Shown here one piece after another: positions 18,027 through 25,909 of a DNA stretch of 64,000 bases. Positions within the stretch are counted from its first letter, which is position 1. Each line of letters begins with the position of its first letter. Where the stretch lies: positions 1-64,000 of the forward strand of contig PBLU01000012.1 in NCBI GenBank assembly GCA_002721875.1, read 5' to 3'. Origin of the DNA: Chloroflexota bacterium. Lineage in GTDB: Bacteria; Chloroflexota; Dehalococcoidia; UBA1151; TMED-70. Below the pieces are notes generated by a model. It did no database searches and was not told where the DNA came from. It saw nothing but the letters and a program-made list of their open reading frames with translations. The translations under genes and the position numbers were made by a program.

Positions 18027-18597
18027 TATTTAAGACTAGATCTGAAAATTTATTCATCCAAATATCTCTTTTGGTAGACATTTTTATAAATTCATATCTA
18101 CCTTTTTTAATTTCTTTGGGATTTTCAAATCCTGCTTTTTGAAAAGATTTTTGAGCTCTAATATTTCTTAGAAGTGTGTGTAAATAAACTTCATTTATTT
18201 CGGTGTAGTTGAAAATATAAAATAATAAATTTTTAGAAGCATCTGTACCATATCCAGAGTTCCAAAAACTTTTGTTACCAATCATAATCCCAAACTCACA
18301 AGACTTTTCCCATCTATTTATGTCATAAAACATACAGTTTCCTATATGATCTTTATTTAAATTATCTATAGAAAATTTTTCTGACCACGGAGAAGATTTT
18401 GATAAATCATTTATTGAAATTCTTTCAAACTGCTCAAATGATAAATTTATAGGTAAAGTTGCATCTAATTCTGATAGTTCTGAATCAGTTCTCCAGCTGT
18501 AATCATTTTTAATATCACTTTTTAGCTTTGGTCTTAAAATTGTTTTTTCACCAGTAATAATAATTGGCTTTGTAGATTTAGTTTTAATTTTAGGCAT
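18001..18597 (-). CDS. GNAT-family N-acetyltransferase (RimJ/RimL-like)
   Basis: 198-residue acetyltransferase. The core motif region is visible as CEFGIMIGNKSFWNSGYGTDASK (acetyl-CoA loop within GYGTDA) and then EVYLHTLLRNIRAQKSFQKAGF, the classic RimL-type end. Start chosen at ATG 18597, where ATGCCTAA couples it to the stop of the Nudix gene with an 8-base overlap; a longer frame opens at 18627 but would overlap Nudix by 38 bases. The 3' end overlaps the convergent SDR gene by 26 bases. The acceptor is unknown. Confidence 0.85.
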   Translation of the reverse strand: MPKIKTKSTKPIIITGEKTILRPKLKSDIKNDYSWRTDSELSELDATLPINLSFEQFERISINDLSKSSPWSEKFSIDNLNKDHIGNCMFYDINRWEKSCEFGIMIGNKSFWNSGYGTDASKNLLFYIFNYTEINEVYLHTLLRNIRAQKSFQKAGFENPKEIKKGRYEFIKMSTKRDIWMNKFSDLVLNTTLEEEQD

Positions 18598-19015
18598 GAA
18601 AAGCTTTTTCCACGATTGAGAGTTCATTTTGATATGTTAATTTTTCTTTAGCTTCATAAAATGACATCCATAATACCGAATCAAATTCGTGATCATGATT
18701 TGAAATATCACCACCTATAGTTTCCATTAGATAGTAATAAACTGTTTTATTATATTTTATGTTGTTTTTATATTTTTTTGTACTAGATTGTTTTTGAAAT
18801 TGATATCTAATCTTGCCAATTTTGTTAATTATTTTTGGTAATAAACCAGTTTCTTCATAAACCTCTCTTAAAGCCGTTTGTTCAGGACTTTCATCATTTT
18901 CGGGGGTTCCTTTTGGTAGACAAAAAAGATTTTCTTTTTTTCTATGGCAAATTATTACTTTTTCTTCAAAAATAATAACTCCTCCAGCTGACCATATATT
19001 TTTGAGTTCATCCAT
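18590..19015 (-). CDS. Nudix hydrolase
   Basis: 141-residue Nudix protein with a perfect box GX5EX7REUXEEXGU from about residue 36 (GTPENDE, then REVYEETGL). The opening AGGVIIFEEKVIICHR is like that of diadenosine polyphosphate or 8-oxo-dGTP hydrolases, but the sequence does not fix the substrate. It is the first gene of a two-gene unit with the GNAT gene. The upstream 170 bases are shared with the divergent korA gene. Confidence 0.88.
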   Translation of the reverse strand: MDELKNIWSAGGVIIFEEKVIICHRKKENLFCLPKGTPENDESPEQTALREVYEETGLLPKIINKIGKIRYQFQKQSSTKKYKNNIKYNKTVYYYLMETIGGDISNHDHEFDSVLWMSFYEAKEKLTYQNELSIVEKAFHA

Positions 19016-19077
19016 ACTAAATTTTCAATAGTTTATTCTATTAGTATAATAATCAAATAAAATTTATACATATACAA

Positions 19078-19106
19078 TTGAAATTATGCTTTTTTTACAA
19101 TATGAT
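19078..19106 (+). promoter_or_regulatory. Candidate sigma-70 promoter for korAB
   Basis: TTGAAA at 19078-19083 and TATGAT at 19101-19106 are separated by exactly 17 bases, pointing at korA with a leader of about 75 bases. A second box, TATAAA at 19176-19181, ends 7 bases before the ATG and would give a leaderless message. Either or both may be real. Confidence 0.45.
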
Positions 19107-19188
19107 CAGATTAGTCTTTAATTTAAAAAAATTATTTTAAATAATGATAAATTTTCTAATCTAGAATTTTGAGTATATAAAGATTATT

Positions 19189-20907
19189 ATGGTTCAAAAA
19201 GTAAAATCCAAGGATTTCGTTATAAGATTTGCAGGTGAGGGTGGACAGGGTCTTGTCACTTCAGCAGATGCTATGGCAAGAGCAGCTACAGGAGCAGGCT
19301 TTTATTGCCAGACATTTTCTACATTCCCGTCACAAATTATGGGAGGTCCGGCCTCTTCTCAAGTAAGAATATCCACTACTCCTGTTTTATCAAATGGAGA
19401 TGCTGTAGATGTGTTGGTTGTATTAAATCAGTATGCTTTTGATAATCATATAGATGATCTGAGCGAAAATGGAGTTTGTATTTATAATGCTCAAGATTGT
19501 ATTCCTTCAGGTGATGGAAATTATTTTGGTATAAATGCTGATGAATTAGCTAAAGAATCAGGTAATACAAGGGCTGCTAATATGGTCATATTAGGGGCCG
19601 TAGCAACTTTGATAGATTTTAAGTTAGAAAGTATAGAAAATTTCGTAAAAGATAGATTTTCAAGAGGTCGAGCTGGAGATGATGAAATTATAAAGTCAAA
19701 TATTGTCGCTCTTGGGCTTGGGACTGAAGTTGCTAAAAAGAGTGGTTTCAGCGTGGGATCTTTAGATGATCCTACTGCTCCAAGTTATGAACAAATAATG
19801 ATTACTGGAAATGCAGCTTTATCCTTAGGAGCAGTTTCTGCCGGATTAGATAGTTACTATGGTTATCCAATATCTCCAGCGACAACAATATTGATTTGGA
19901 TGGAAGAAAATCTTATTAATAAAAATAAGTTTGTATTTCAGGTATCATCTGAAATAGAAGCTATAAATAATATAATAGGTGCAGGCTTTTCAGGTAGAAA
20001 AGCAATGACAGCTACAGCTGGTCCGGGAATAGCCTTGATGTCTGAAGGATTAGGATTAGCATGGATGGCAGAAATACCTTGTGTGGTAGTTGATATTCAA
20101 AGAGGAGGACCTGCTACAGGTTTACCTACTAAAACTGAACAATCAGATTTATTTGCTTGCATGTATCCTGCTCATGGAGATGTAAAGCTACCAGTCATAG
20201 CACCTGGATCCGTTGAAGAATGTTTTTATGCTGGGACTCTAGGTATCAATTGGGCTGAAAGATATCAAGGTCCAGTAATGATTATGGGAGAAATGAGTCT
20301 TGCTGAGAGGTCTGAAAACATCAAGAAACCTGACTTGTCTAAAGTAGTAGATGAAAGAAGAAACTCCGATACTGGTTCCAATGGATATAAAAGATATCAA
20401 GATTGGGATGGGAAACTTTCTCCAATGCCAATTCCTGGAGGTGATGTAGCATATGTAGCAAATGGTTCGGAACATGATGAAATAGGTGATACAACCCATC
20501 TTCCAAAGCATCACATAAGACTTACCGAGAGAAGATTTGCTAAGTTGGGATTACTTAATGATTCTCCTTTTGAAATAGAAAATCCTGAATCAGAAATTGC
20601 TATAATGCCATGGGGTGCTACAAAAGGAGTTACAAGAGAGGCTTTTGATAAGCTTTCATTAAAAGGTGAAAAACTAACTTGGTTATATTCTATGGCTCTA
20701 AATCCATTGCCTTCAGAAATACTAGATCAATTGAAGCGTAAAAAATTAGTTATTGTTCCTGAATTAAATTATCAAGGTCAGTGGTCCTCAATCTTAAGAA
20801 TGGAAGGGATTAAAGCTGTTTCCGTTACCCAATACACAGGACTACCCTTTAAACCTACCTATCTTTCAGATAGAATATTAGAAAAAATAAAAGAAACAGA
20901 GGTATAG
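19189..20907 (+). CDS. korA: 2-oxoacid:acceptor oxidoreductase, fused gamma-alpha subunit (KorA type)
   Basis: 572-residue subunit of a thiamine-diphosphate, ferredoxin-linked 2-oxoacid oxidoreductase (2-oxoglutarate type by architecture). Residues about 10-180 are the gamma domain (RFAGEGGQGLVTSADAMA, FPSQIMGGPASSQVR). The alpha domain follows from about 205 with YGYPISPATTI, SSEIEAINNIIGAG and the TATAGPGIALMSEGLGLA block. It converts 2-oxoacid plus CoA to acyl-CoA with reduced ferredoxin. No Shine-Dalgarno sequence is seen at the ATG. korB follows after 2 bases. The substrate among 2-oxoacids cannot be fixed. Confidence 0.93.
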   Translation: MVQKVKSKDFVIRFAGEGGQGLVTSADAMARAATGAGFYCQTFSTFPSQIMGGPASSQVRISTTPVLSNGDAVDVLVVLNQYAFDNHIDDLSENGVCIYNAQDCIPSGDGNYFGINADELAKESGNTRAANMVILGAVATLIDFKLESIENFVKDRFSRGRAGDDEIIKSNIVALGLGTEVAKKSGFSVGSLDDPTAPSYEQIMITGNAALSLGAVSAGLDSYYGYPISPATTILIWMEENLINKNKFVFQVSSEIEAINNIIGAGFSGRKAMTATAGPGIALMSEGLGLAWMAEIPCVVVDIQRGGPATGLPTKTEQSDLFACMYPAHGDVKLPVIAPGSVEECFYAGTLGINWAERYQGPVMIMGEMSLAERSENIKKPDLSKVVDERRNSDTGSNGYKRYQDWDGKLSPMPIPGGDVAYVANGSEHDEIGDTTHLPKHHIRLTERRFAKLGLLNDSPFEIENPESEIAIMPWGATKGVTREAFDKLSLKGEKLTWLYSMALNPLPSEILDQLKRKKLVIVPELNYQGQWSSILRMEGIKAVSVTQYTGLPFKPTYLSDRILEKIKETEV

Positions 20908-20909
20908 AT

Positions 20910-21770
20910 TTGAGCGATAGAAATCCAGAGTATGATTTTAAGTGGTGTCCTGGGTGTGGAGATTTTGGAGTCAAAAGGGCTTTGGAACAAGCTTTAGGAA
21001 CATATACTGAAGAATTTGAAATCCCCAGAACTTCAAATGTAATAATTGCAGGAATAGGATGCTCAGGAAATATGGTTCATATGCTAGATGGAGAACAGCC
21101 ATTTGGAATTCATGGAATTCATGGAAGAACATTACCTATTGCTTTTGGTGTAGCTACATCTAGACCAGAATTAAATACTATAGTAGTAGCAGGAGATGGA
21201 GATTTTTTATCTATAGGAGCCGAACATATACCACCTACTGCGTCAAGAAATCCAAATATGACTTGCATAATAATGGATAACGGAGTTTATGGATTAACCA
21301 AAGGTCAAAATTCACCAACTTCTACTACAGGTCAGGTGACTACTTCAACTCCATTCGGAAAATTGGATTCTCAAATGAAACCTTTAGAGCTTTATTTATC
21401 CTATGGTGTAAGTTATATTGCTTCACATTACTCAAGTAAGCCTAAGGTATTAGCGGAATTTATACTAGAAGGAATGAAACACCCTGGATTTTCAATTGTT
21501 CATGTACAATCACCCTGTACAACTTACAATAATACTTATGACATATTAAGGGGAAATAAAAAAGATGGTATCCCTGGCACCGCATTTATAGTAGAAGAAG
21601 ATCATGATCCATCAGATTATGATGCTGCAGTTAATTTGCTAAGTAAAGGTGGAGTTCCTCTAGGTCTAATTTATAAGAAAGAGCCACCTACTATTACTGA
21701 CTTACAAAATAAACTAATAGAGGAAAAATCTAAAAATCCAGAAGATATACTAGGAAGCTATTCAATTTAA
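20910..21770 (+). CDS. korB: 2-oxoacid:acceptor oxidoreductase, beta subunit (KorB type)
   Basis: 286-residue TPP- and Fe-S-binding subunit. The cysteine pair CPGCGDFG near residue 13, IGCSGN, HGRTLPIAFGVA, the TPP motif GDGDFLSIG with downstream N, and the third-cysteine region SPCTTYNNTYD are all present. The start is TTG at 20910, two bases after korA, with a GAGG upstream in the korA end. No separate ferredoxin-domain (delta) subunit is adjacent, typical of two-subunit Kor enzymes. The stop shares TTAA with the convergent ccmE stop. Confidence 0.93.
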   Translation: MSDRNPEYDFKWCPGCGDFGVKRALEQALGTYTEEFEIPRTSNVIIAGIGCSGNMVHMLDGEQPFGIHGIHGRTLPIAFGVATSRPELNTIVVAGDGDFLSIGAEHIPPTASRNPNMTCIIMDNGVYGLTKGQNSPTSTTGQVTTSTPFGKLDSQMKPLELYLSYGVSYIASHYSSKPKVLAEFILEGMKHPGFSIVHVQSPCTTYNNTYDILRGNKKDGIPGTAFIVEEDHDPSDYDAAVNLLSKGGVPLGLIYKKEPPTITDLQNKLIEEKSKNPEDILGSYSI

Positions 21771-22210
21771 CTGTATTCCTCTTCAGTCATATATTTTGAC
21801 GGGCATCTAACTGAAAGATTTGTGGCAACAAAAGTATCTTTATTGTCAAAGTATCCCTGCATTATTAACTCAGAGTATTCATTAAAAAATACGCTTCCTA
21901 TTTCACCTGAATAATTTACTCTAATATTATTTTCATTGTCTTTGTCTTTGACATTGAAAGTTGCTGATAAACCGTCAGCAGACCTAACATAAGAATTTGG
22001 TACAAGTACAGCTTTTAATCCAATTTGAGTGTTTGAATCAACACTTCCAGAAACTAATATTTCATTGACAGAGTAATACTTATATGTAGCTTCAGAAAAA
22101 GCTTGAAAACCAAAGAAAACTAATGAAGACAAAACAATAATTACTATTGCTCCAAAAGTAAATTTTTTATTTTTAACTTCAACTACTCTTTTGGAAGAAT
22201 CATTTTTCAT
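21767..22210 (-). CDS. ccmE: Cytochrome c maturation heme chaperone CcmE, cysteine type
   Basis: 147-residue periplasm-facing heme chaperone of System I. There is one N-terminal membrane helix (about 18-36), then the OB-fold domain with KYYSVNEIL, RVNYSGEIGSVFFNEY and YF. The heme-attachment position is C136 in CPSKY, giving the CxxxY motif found in archaeal and some bacterial CcmE in place of the usual HxxxY. It is the last gene of the ccm run and overlaps the upstream gene by one base. Location and fold are confident; covalent heme binding by C136 is inferred from the family. Confidence 0.9.
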   Translation of the reverse strand: MKNDSSKRVVEVKNKKFTFGAIVIIVLSSLVFFGFQAFSEATYKYYSVNEILVSGSVDSNTQIGLKAVLVPNSYVRSADGLSATFNVKDKDNENNIRVNYSGEIGSVFFNEYSELIMQGYFDNKDTFVATNLSVRCPSKYMTEEEYS

Positions 22211-22692
22211 TAATTATTTTTTCTAGATAAAATCTGAACCTTATTATTAATTATAAATATAAAACCAAAAAATAAAATTGAAAGAAAAATAAAACTAGCT
22301 GCTAAATATCCTAGATTATTTTTAATGTTGGAAGACTCATAGCTCACTAAAGTAATTATTTCTGATCCAACTTGAGTTAGTGTAATTGGTTCTAAACTAT
22401 GCTGAGCTTCATTTAGTAATTCTAATACATACTCTGGATCATCTTTTATATTTCCTACCCATCTTTCACCAGATTGGGTTTCAATACCTATTTCAGTACT
22501 ATCGATAATTTCTAGCAAAAATCTTGTTCCAAAATTATCTATCACTGAAATGTTAATTTTATTATCTACAAGTTCTAAATTCTCAATAAATCCATTGACA
22601 ACATTTTCATTTTGCTGAGCTTGTATAACTGAAGAACTTATGGGAATCATGCCTAATAAAAATATTATTATGGAGTATTTTATTTTTTTCAT
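22210..22692 (-). CDS. Membrane protein in the ccmD position (possible extended CcmD)
   Basis: 160 residues. An N-terminal signal peptide (residues 1-25, ending near VIQAQQ) is followed by about 90 extracytoplasmic residues and one C-terminal membrane helix (about 128-150) ending in the basic tail VQILSRKNN. Sequence between ccmC and ccmE is normally ccmD, a tiny one-helix protein with a basic tail. The last 35 residues look like that, but the large extracytoplasmic domain is extra. I do not recognise the domain. It overlaps ccmE by one base and follows ccmC by one base, so a part in heme handling is likely by position only. Confidence 0.65.
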   Translation of the reverse strand: MKKIKYSIIIFLLGMIPISSSVIQAQQNENVVNGFIENLELVDNKINISVIDNFGTRFLLEIIDSTEIGIETQSGERWVGNIKDDPEYVLELLNEAQHSLEPITLTQVGSEIITLVSYESSNIKNNLGYLAASFIFLSILFFGFIFIINNKVQILSRKNN

Positions 22693-22693
22693 T

Positions 22694-23356
22694 TTATATT
22701 CCTTTTTTAAATTTACTTTCTAGACTTAATACTTTTAATCTCAATCTTGTTAGTATCACGAAAAGAAGAGTGAAAGCTATAACTGAAACAAGTAAAGTCA
22801 AACCATAATCTGCACCAAAAGAAGAGTCTTCTCTTGCTAAGGGACCAATTACGGTAACAGGATGAGATTCTTGCCAAAGATTTGCTGCAAAATAAATTAT
22901 AGGGCTGTCAATAGCTCCTATAACAGCAATTATTGCAGCAATTTTCTTCATCTGAAGACTATTAGAATATAAAGATCTGAAAAGTATGTAAGCCGCATAG
23001 ATCAAAATTAAAATAAGAGTAGTTGTAAGTTTTGCTTCACCTGTCCACCAAACCCCCCAAATCGGCTTTGCCCAAATAATCCCTGATATCAAGGCCAAAG
23101 AACCAAATATAACACCGACTTCAGCAGTAGATTGTGCAAGATTATCCCAAAATAATTTTTTATTAAATAAGTAGTAGATTGATGCTACTGCAACAAGAAC
23201 TATAGCAATCATTGAACACCAAGCTAATGGTACATGAATGAAAACAGTTTTTGCTACTGGCCCTTGGGATATATCTATTGGTATCCACCAAAATATCATC
23301 CAAAGCATAAATACGAAGGTTATCAAAGTAGTTACTGTAAATAATCTATCAAACAT
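22694..23356 (-). CDS. ccmC: Heme exporter/handling protein CcmC
   Basis: 220-residue, six-helix member of the heme-handling-protein family that loads heme onto CcmE. The two axial histidines are at H41 (FIHVPLAW) and H165 (ESHPVTV). The tryptophan-rich loop between them is recognisable at about 100-111, but reads WGVWWTGEAKLT where most CcmC proteins have WWxWDxRLT, so the last Trp and the Asp are changed. It sits between ccmB and the ccmD-like gene. Family firm; effect of the changed loop unknown. Confidence 0.92.
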   Translation of the reverse strand: MFDRLFTVTTLITFVFMLWMIFWWIPIDISQGPVAKTVFIHVPLAWCSMIAIVLVAVASIYYLFNKKLFWDNLAQSTAEVGVIFGSLALISGIIWAKPIWGVWWTGEAKLTTTLILILIYAAYILFRSLYSNSLQMKKIAAIIAVIGAIDSPIIYFAANLWQESHPVTVIGPLAREDSSFGADYGLTLLVSVIAFTLLFVILTRLRLKVLSLESKFKKGI

Positions 23357-23409
23357 AAAAGTAAAAATTGAGTTTTTTTATTAAAATTATAACTATTATT
23401 TAATTGTAT

Positions 23410-24081
23410 CTATTCTTGGAAAATTAAATTAGAGATAAAGAAGCCAATTATCAAGAAAATTAAGTCATAAGCGATAATTAATCCATACCATGTAAAACTT
23501 TCTAAATTATTATTAATTATTTCCACAGTAGTTAATGATCCTCCCATCAGTAAAGGTGAGACTAAGGGTATAAATAGAAGAGGAGATAAAATTTCTTTAC
23601 CTCTTGATTTAGAAAATAATAAGTAAGTGATAGTTCCTATAATACTAAATCCAAAGTTTATTATTATAACTAGAAAAATAAATGAAAAATTATAGAGTTC
23701 ATAATTTATGATTATGTTATTAAATAGTAAAATAATTCCACTAGATATTGATATCAATACAAAGTTAGTCATTGATTTTGCTATTATAAAAATTTCTATA
23801 TCAATTGGAGATGTTAGAATCATTTCTAATCCGTTATTTTCAAATTCTTTGCTCATTGATTTATTAATTCCAAGTATTATAGAAAAACTTAGAGAAATCC
23901 AAAAAATTATTGAAAAAATTTCTGATGAATTTTTTATATTAGAAGTCGTAGCTACAACAACTAAAACTAAAGTTGAATAAGAAATTATTGAAATTAATAT
24001 TTCTTTGGATTTAATTTCTTCAATAAAATCTTTTTGAACTATGATTTTTATTAGTTGTAGAATATTAATGAAATTTTTCAT
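23410..24081 (-). CDS. ccmB: Heme ABC exporter permease CcmB
   Basis: 223-residue integral membrane protein with six predicted helices, matching CcmB in size, in its N-terminal QKDFIEEIKSKE (normally DLxxExRxR) and in GLEMILTSPIDIEIFIIAKS. It forms the membrane half of the CcmAB transporter that releases holo-CcmE from CcmC. It overlaps ccmA by four bases (ATGA). The sequence is rich in Ile and Asn, as expected for this AT-rich genome. Position in ccmA-B-C order supports the call. Confidence 0.88.
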   Translation of the reverse strand: MKNFINILQLIKIIVQKDFIEEIKSKEILISIISYSTLVLVVVATTSNIKNSSEIFSIIFWISLSFSIILGINKSMSKEFENNGLEMILTSPIDIEIFIIAKSMTNFVLISISSGIILLFNNIIINYELYNFSFIFLVIIINFGFSIIGTITYLLFSKSRGKEILSPLLFIPLVSPLLMGGSLTTVEIINNNLESFTWYGLIIAYDLIFLIIGFFISNLIFQE

Positions 24082-24704
24082 AATAAGATTTCTTTCTTAA
24101 ATCTTTGATAAAAATCCACAGAATCCAAGTTATGGGTCGAAAAAAGAATCGTCTTACCTAATTTGTTTATTTCAGTGAGTTTTGAACTTAATTCAGAAAT
24201 TGATTCTAAGTCTAAACCTAATTCAGGTTCATCAAGAAGGTATATTTCAAATGATGGAATTAAGCATCTAAATAAATTCATTCTTTTCTTTTGACCATTT
24301 GATAATTCTTCCGGATATTTATCTTCAAAAGATTCTAAATCTAAAAATTTTTTATTATTTGTGTATAAATCATTTGGATTAAGTTCTCCCAAAACATCAA
24401 AGTAAAAAATTATATTATTTTTTACTTTCAAATCTTTGTAATATATTGAATCACTTGAACAGTAAGAAGTTATTGATTTAACAAATGAATTTTTTTTTAT
24501 TTCTTTCCCATCAACAAAAATATTTCCAGATTCAAAAGTATATAGCTGACAAAGAATTTTGAATAGAGTAGTTTTTCCACTACCATTTTTACCTGAAACC
24601 TTAACTAAATCTCCTTTGTTTATTTCTGCAGAGAGATTTTTAATGATTTCATTTTCATTAAAATTCTTAGATAATCTTTTGATACTTATAAATGATTTAT
24701 CCAT
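24078..24704 (-). CDS. ccmA: Heme ABC exporter ATPase CcmA
   Basis: 208-residue ABC ATPase. Walker A is SGKNGSGKTTL near residue 38, the signature is LSNGQKKR, Walker B is IYLLDEPELGLD, and the switch His is in LFSTHN. It couples ATP hydrolysis to the CcmB/C-holo-CcmE complex. It is first in the operon; the start lies about 100 bases from the divergent FAH gene, so the promoter must lie in that gap. ccmF and ccmH, needed for the last ligation steps, are not in this window. Confidence 0.9.
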   Translation of the reverse strand: MDKSFISIKRLSKNFNENEIIKNLSAEINKGDLVKVSGKNGSGKTTLFKILCQLYTFESGNIFVDGKEIKKNSFVKSITSYCSSDSIYYKDLKVKNNIIFYFDVLGELNPNDLYTNNKKFLDLESFEDKYPEELSNGQKKRMNLFRCLIPSFEIYLLDEPELGLDLESISELSSKLTEINKLGKTILFSTHNLDSVDFYQRFKKEILL

Positions 24705-24722
24705 AAAAATATTTTTTTTTTC

Positions 24723-24750
24723 TTGACCTTAATCAATTGTAGACTAAACT
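24723..24750 (+). promoter_or_regulatory. Candidate promoter of the FAH-family gene
   Basis: TTGACC (24723-24728), 16 bases, TAAACT (24745-24750), followed by a leader of about 50 bases with GGAG just before the ATG at 24807. Confidence 0.4.
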
Positions 24751-24806
24751 AGTAACAACTATATGTGTAACAAAATTAATTTAAATGATTTTAATGGAGA
24801 AAAGCT

Positions 24807-25574
24807 ATGAAGTTTGCAAGATTTGAAGTGTCTAATGAAATATCCTACGGGATAGTTGATAATGGTGAAATTATTCAGATAAATAATAATCCAATTCTAA
24901 GTTCATATGAAAAAACAGGTAAAAGTTTTAATGAATCAGAGGTTAAGATACTTTGCCCAAATCCTAATCCATCTAAAAGTCTGTGCTTAGCGCTTAATTA
25001 TGGTTCGCATTTGGGTGAAAGAGGAGCTCCTACTAGACCAGAGCCTTTTTATAAAACATCGACAGCACTAATTGGTCCAGGTGATCCAATTAAAATTCAC
25101 CCTGAAGCTGGTCTTGTAGCGTGTGAGTCTGAGCTGGTAGCTATTATTGGTAAAGTTACTAAAAATGTTTCTGAAGAGGAAGCATTAGATTATGTCTTTG
25201 GTTACACATGTGGCAATGATGTTTCTGCTAGAGAGTGGCAGGGAGGAGATGATGCAGATAATCAATGGTGGAGAGCAAAATCAGCGGATACTTTTGGCCC
25301 ATTAGGTCCATATATTGTTACTGACATAGATCCTCAAAATGTTGGAATAAAAGGATTTGTAAACGGAATTGAAGGTCAAAGTTGTCACTCTTCTGAAATG
25401 TTATTTTCAACAGCAAAATCTATAAGTTTTATAAGTAAATATGCAACTCTTCTTCCGGGTGACATGCTCTGGACTGGTACCTCAGGTAAAACTCCTCCTA
25501 TTAATCCTGGAGATACAGTAACTATTGAAATAGAAAATGTTGGTACTTTAGAAAACCCAGTAGAATCTGCTTAA
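24807..25574 (+). CDS. Fumarylacetoacetate hydrolase (FAH) family protein
   Basis: 255-residue FAH-superfamily enzyme, the group of C-C hydrolases, isomerases and decarboxylases of aromatic-acid breakdown. The C-terminal catalytic domain shows LALNYGSH, the metal ligands in ACESELVAIIG, YTCGNDVSAREWQ, KSADTFGPLGPYIV and the closing GDMLWTGTSGKTPP. The metal-binding Glu-x-Glu and later Asp are visible. Substrate (2-hydroxyhepta-diene-dioate, acylpyruvate or similar) cannot be told. GGAG precedes the ATG. It is monocistronic; the stop shares TTAA with the convergent LuxR-type gene. Confidence 0.9.
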   Translation: MKFARFEVSNEISYGIVDNGEIIQINNNPILSSYEKTGKSFNESEVKILCPNPNPSKSLCLALNYGSHLGERGAPTRPEPFYKTSTALIGPGDPIKIHPEAGLVACESELVAIIGKVTKNVSEEEALDYVFGYTCGNDVSAREWQGGDDADNQWWRAKSADTFGPLGPYIVTDIDPQNVGIKGFVNGIEGQSCHSSEMLFSTAKSISFISKYATLLPGDMLWTGTSGKTPPINPGDTVTIEIENVGTLENPVESA

Positions 25575-25780
25575 ATAATTCCTAATCTAATTGCCTTGGC
25601 TACAGCCTCAGTTCTATTGGAAGAATCAAATTTAATACAGATAGTTTGAACTTTATTTTTTATAGTTTGTTCTGCTAAGTTCATAGTTTTAGCTATTTCA
25701 TTAGCTTTATAGCCATTAGAAAGAAGCTCTAGAATTTCTAGCTCCTGTTTAGTAGTTTTGATGTTGTCTAAGTTATACAT
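25571..25780 (-). CDS. HTH-only LuxR/GerE-type regulator
   Basis: 69 residues that consist of little more than a LuxR-type helix-turn-helix: TKQELEILELLSNGYKANEIAK, then TIKNKVQTICIKFDSSNRTEAV. There is no receiver or ligand-binding domain, so it is either constitutive or works by competing with or joining full-length partners (as GerE does). It points away from the ccdA gene and converges on FAH. Targets unknown. The open frame, motif and clean start support a real gene. Confidence 0.8.
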   Translation of the reverse strand: MYNLDNIKTTKQELEILELLSNGYKANEIAKTMNLAEQTIKNKVQTICIKFDSSNRTEAVAKAIRLGII

Positions 25781-25880
25781 TTATGAAATACATACTAAGT
25801 GACACAAAATTTAATTAGCACTAAAATAATAATAAGTGATACTTTTTATTTTGTTAAAAATTCAACTTAGAAGGAGAAGT

Positions 25881-25901
25881 TTTCCCAGTCTTTCTGGGAA
25901 A
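25881..25901 (+). promoter_or_regulatory. Hairpin between Shine-Dalgarno and start codon of ccdA
   Basis: TTTCCCAG at 25881-25888 and CTGGGAAA at 25894-25901 form a perfect 8-bp stem with a five-base loop. It lies after AAGGAGA (25871-25877) and before ATG 25910. Folding would reduce the ribosome-site-to-start distance from 32 to about 11 bases. Confidence 0.6.
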
Positions 25902-25909
25902 TTAAATAT

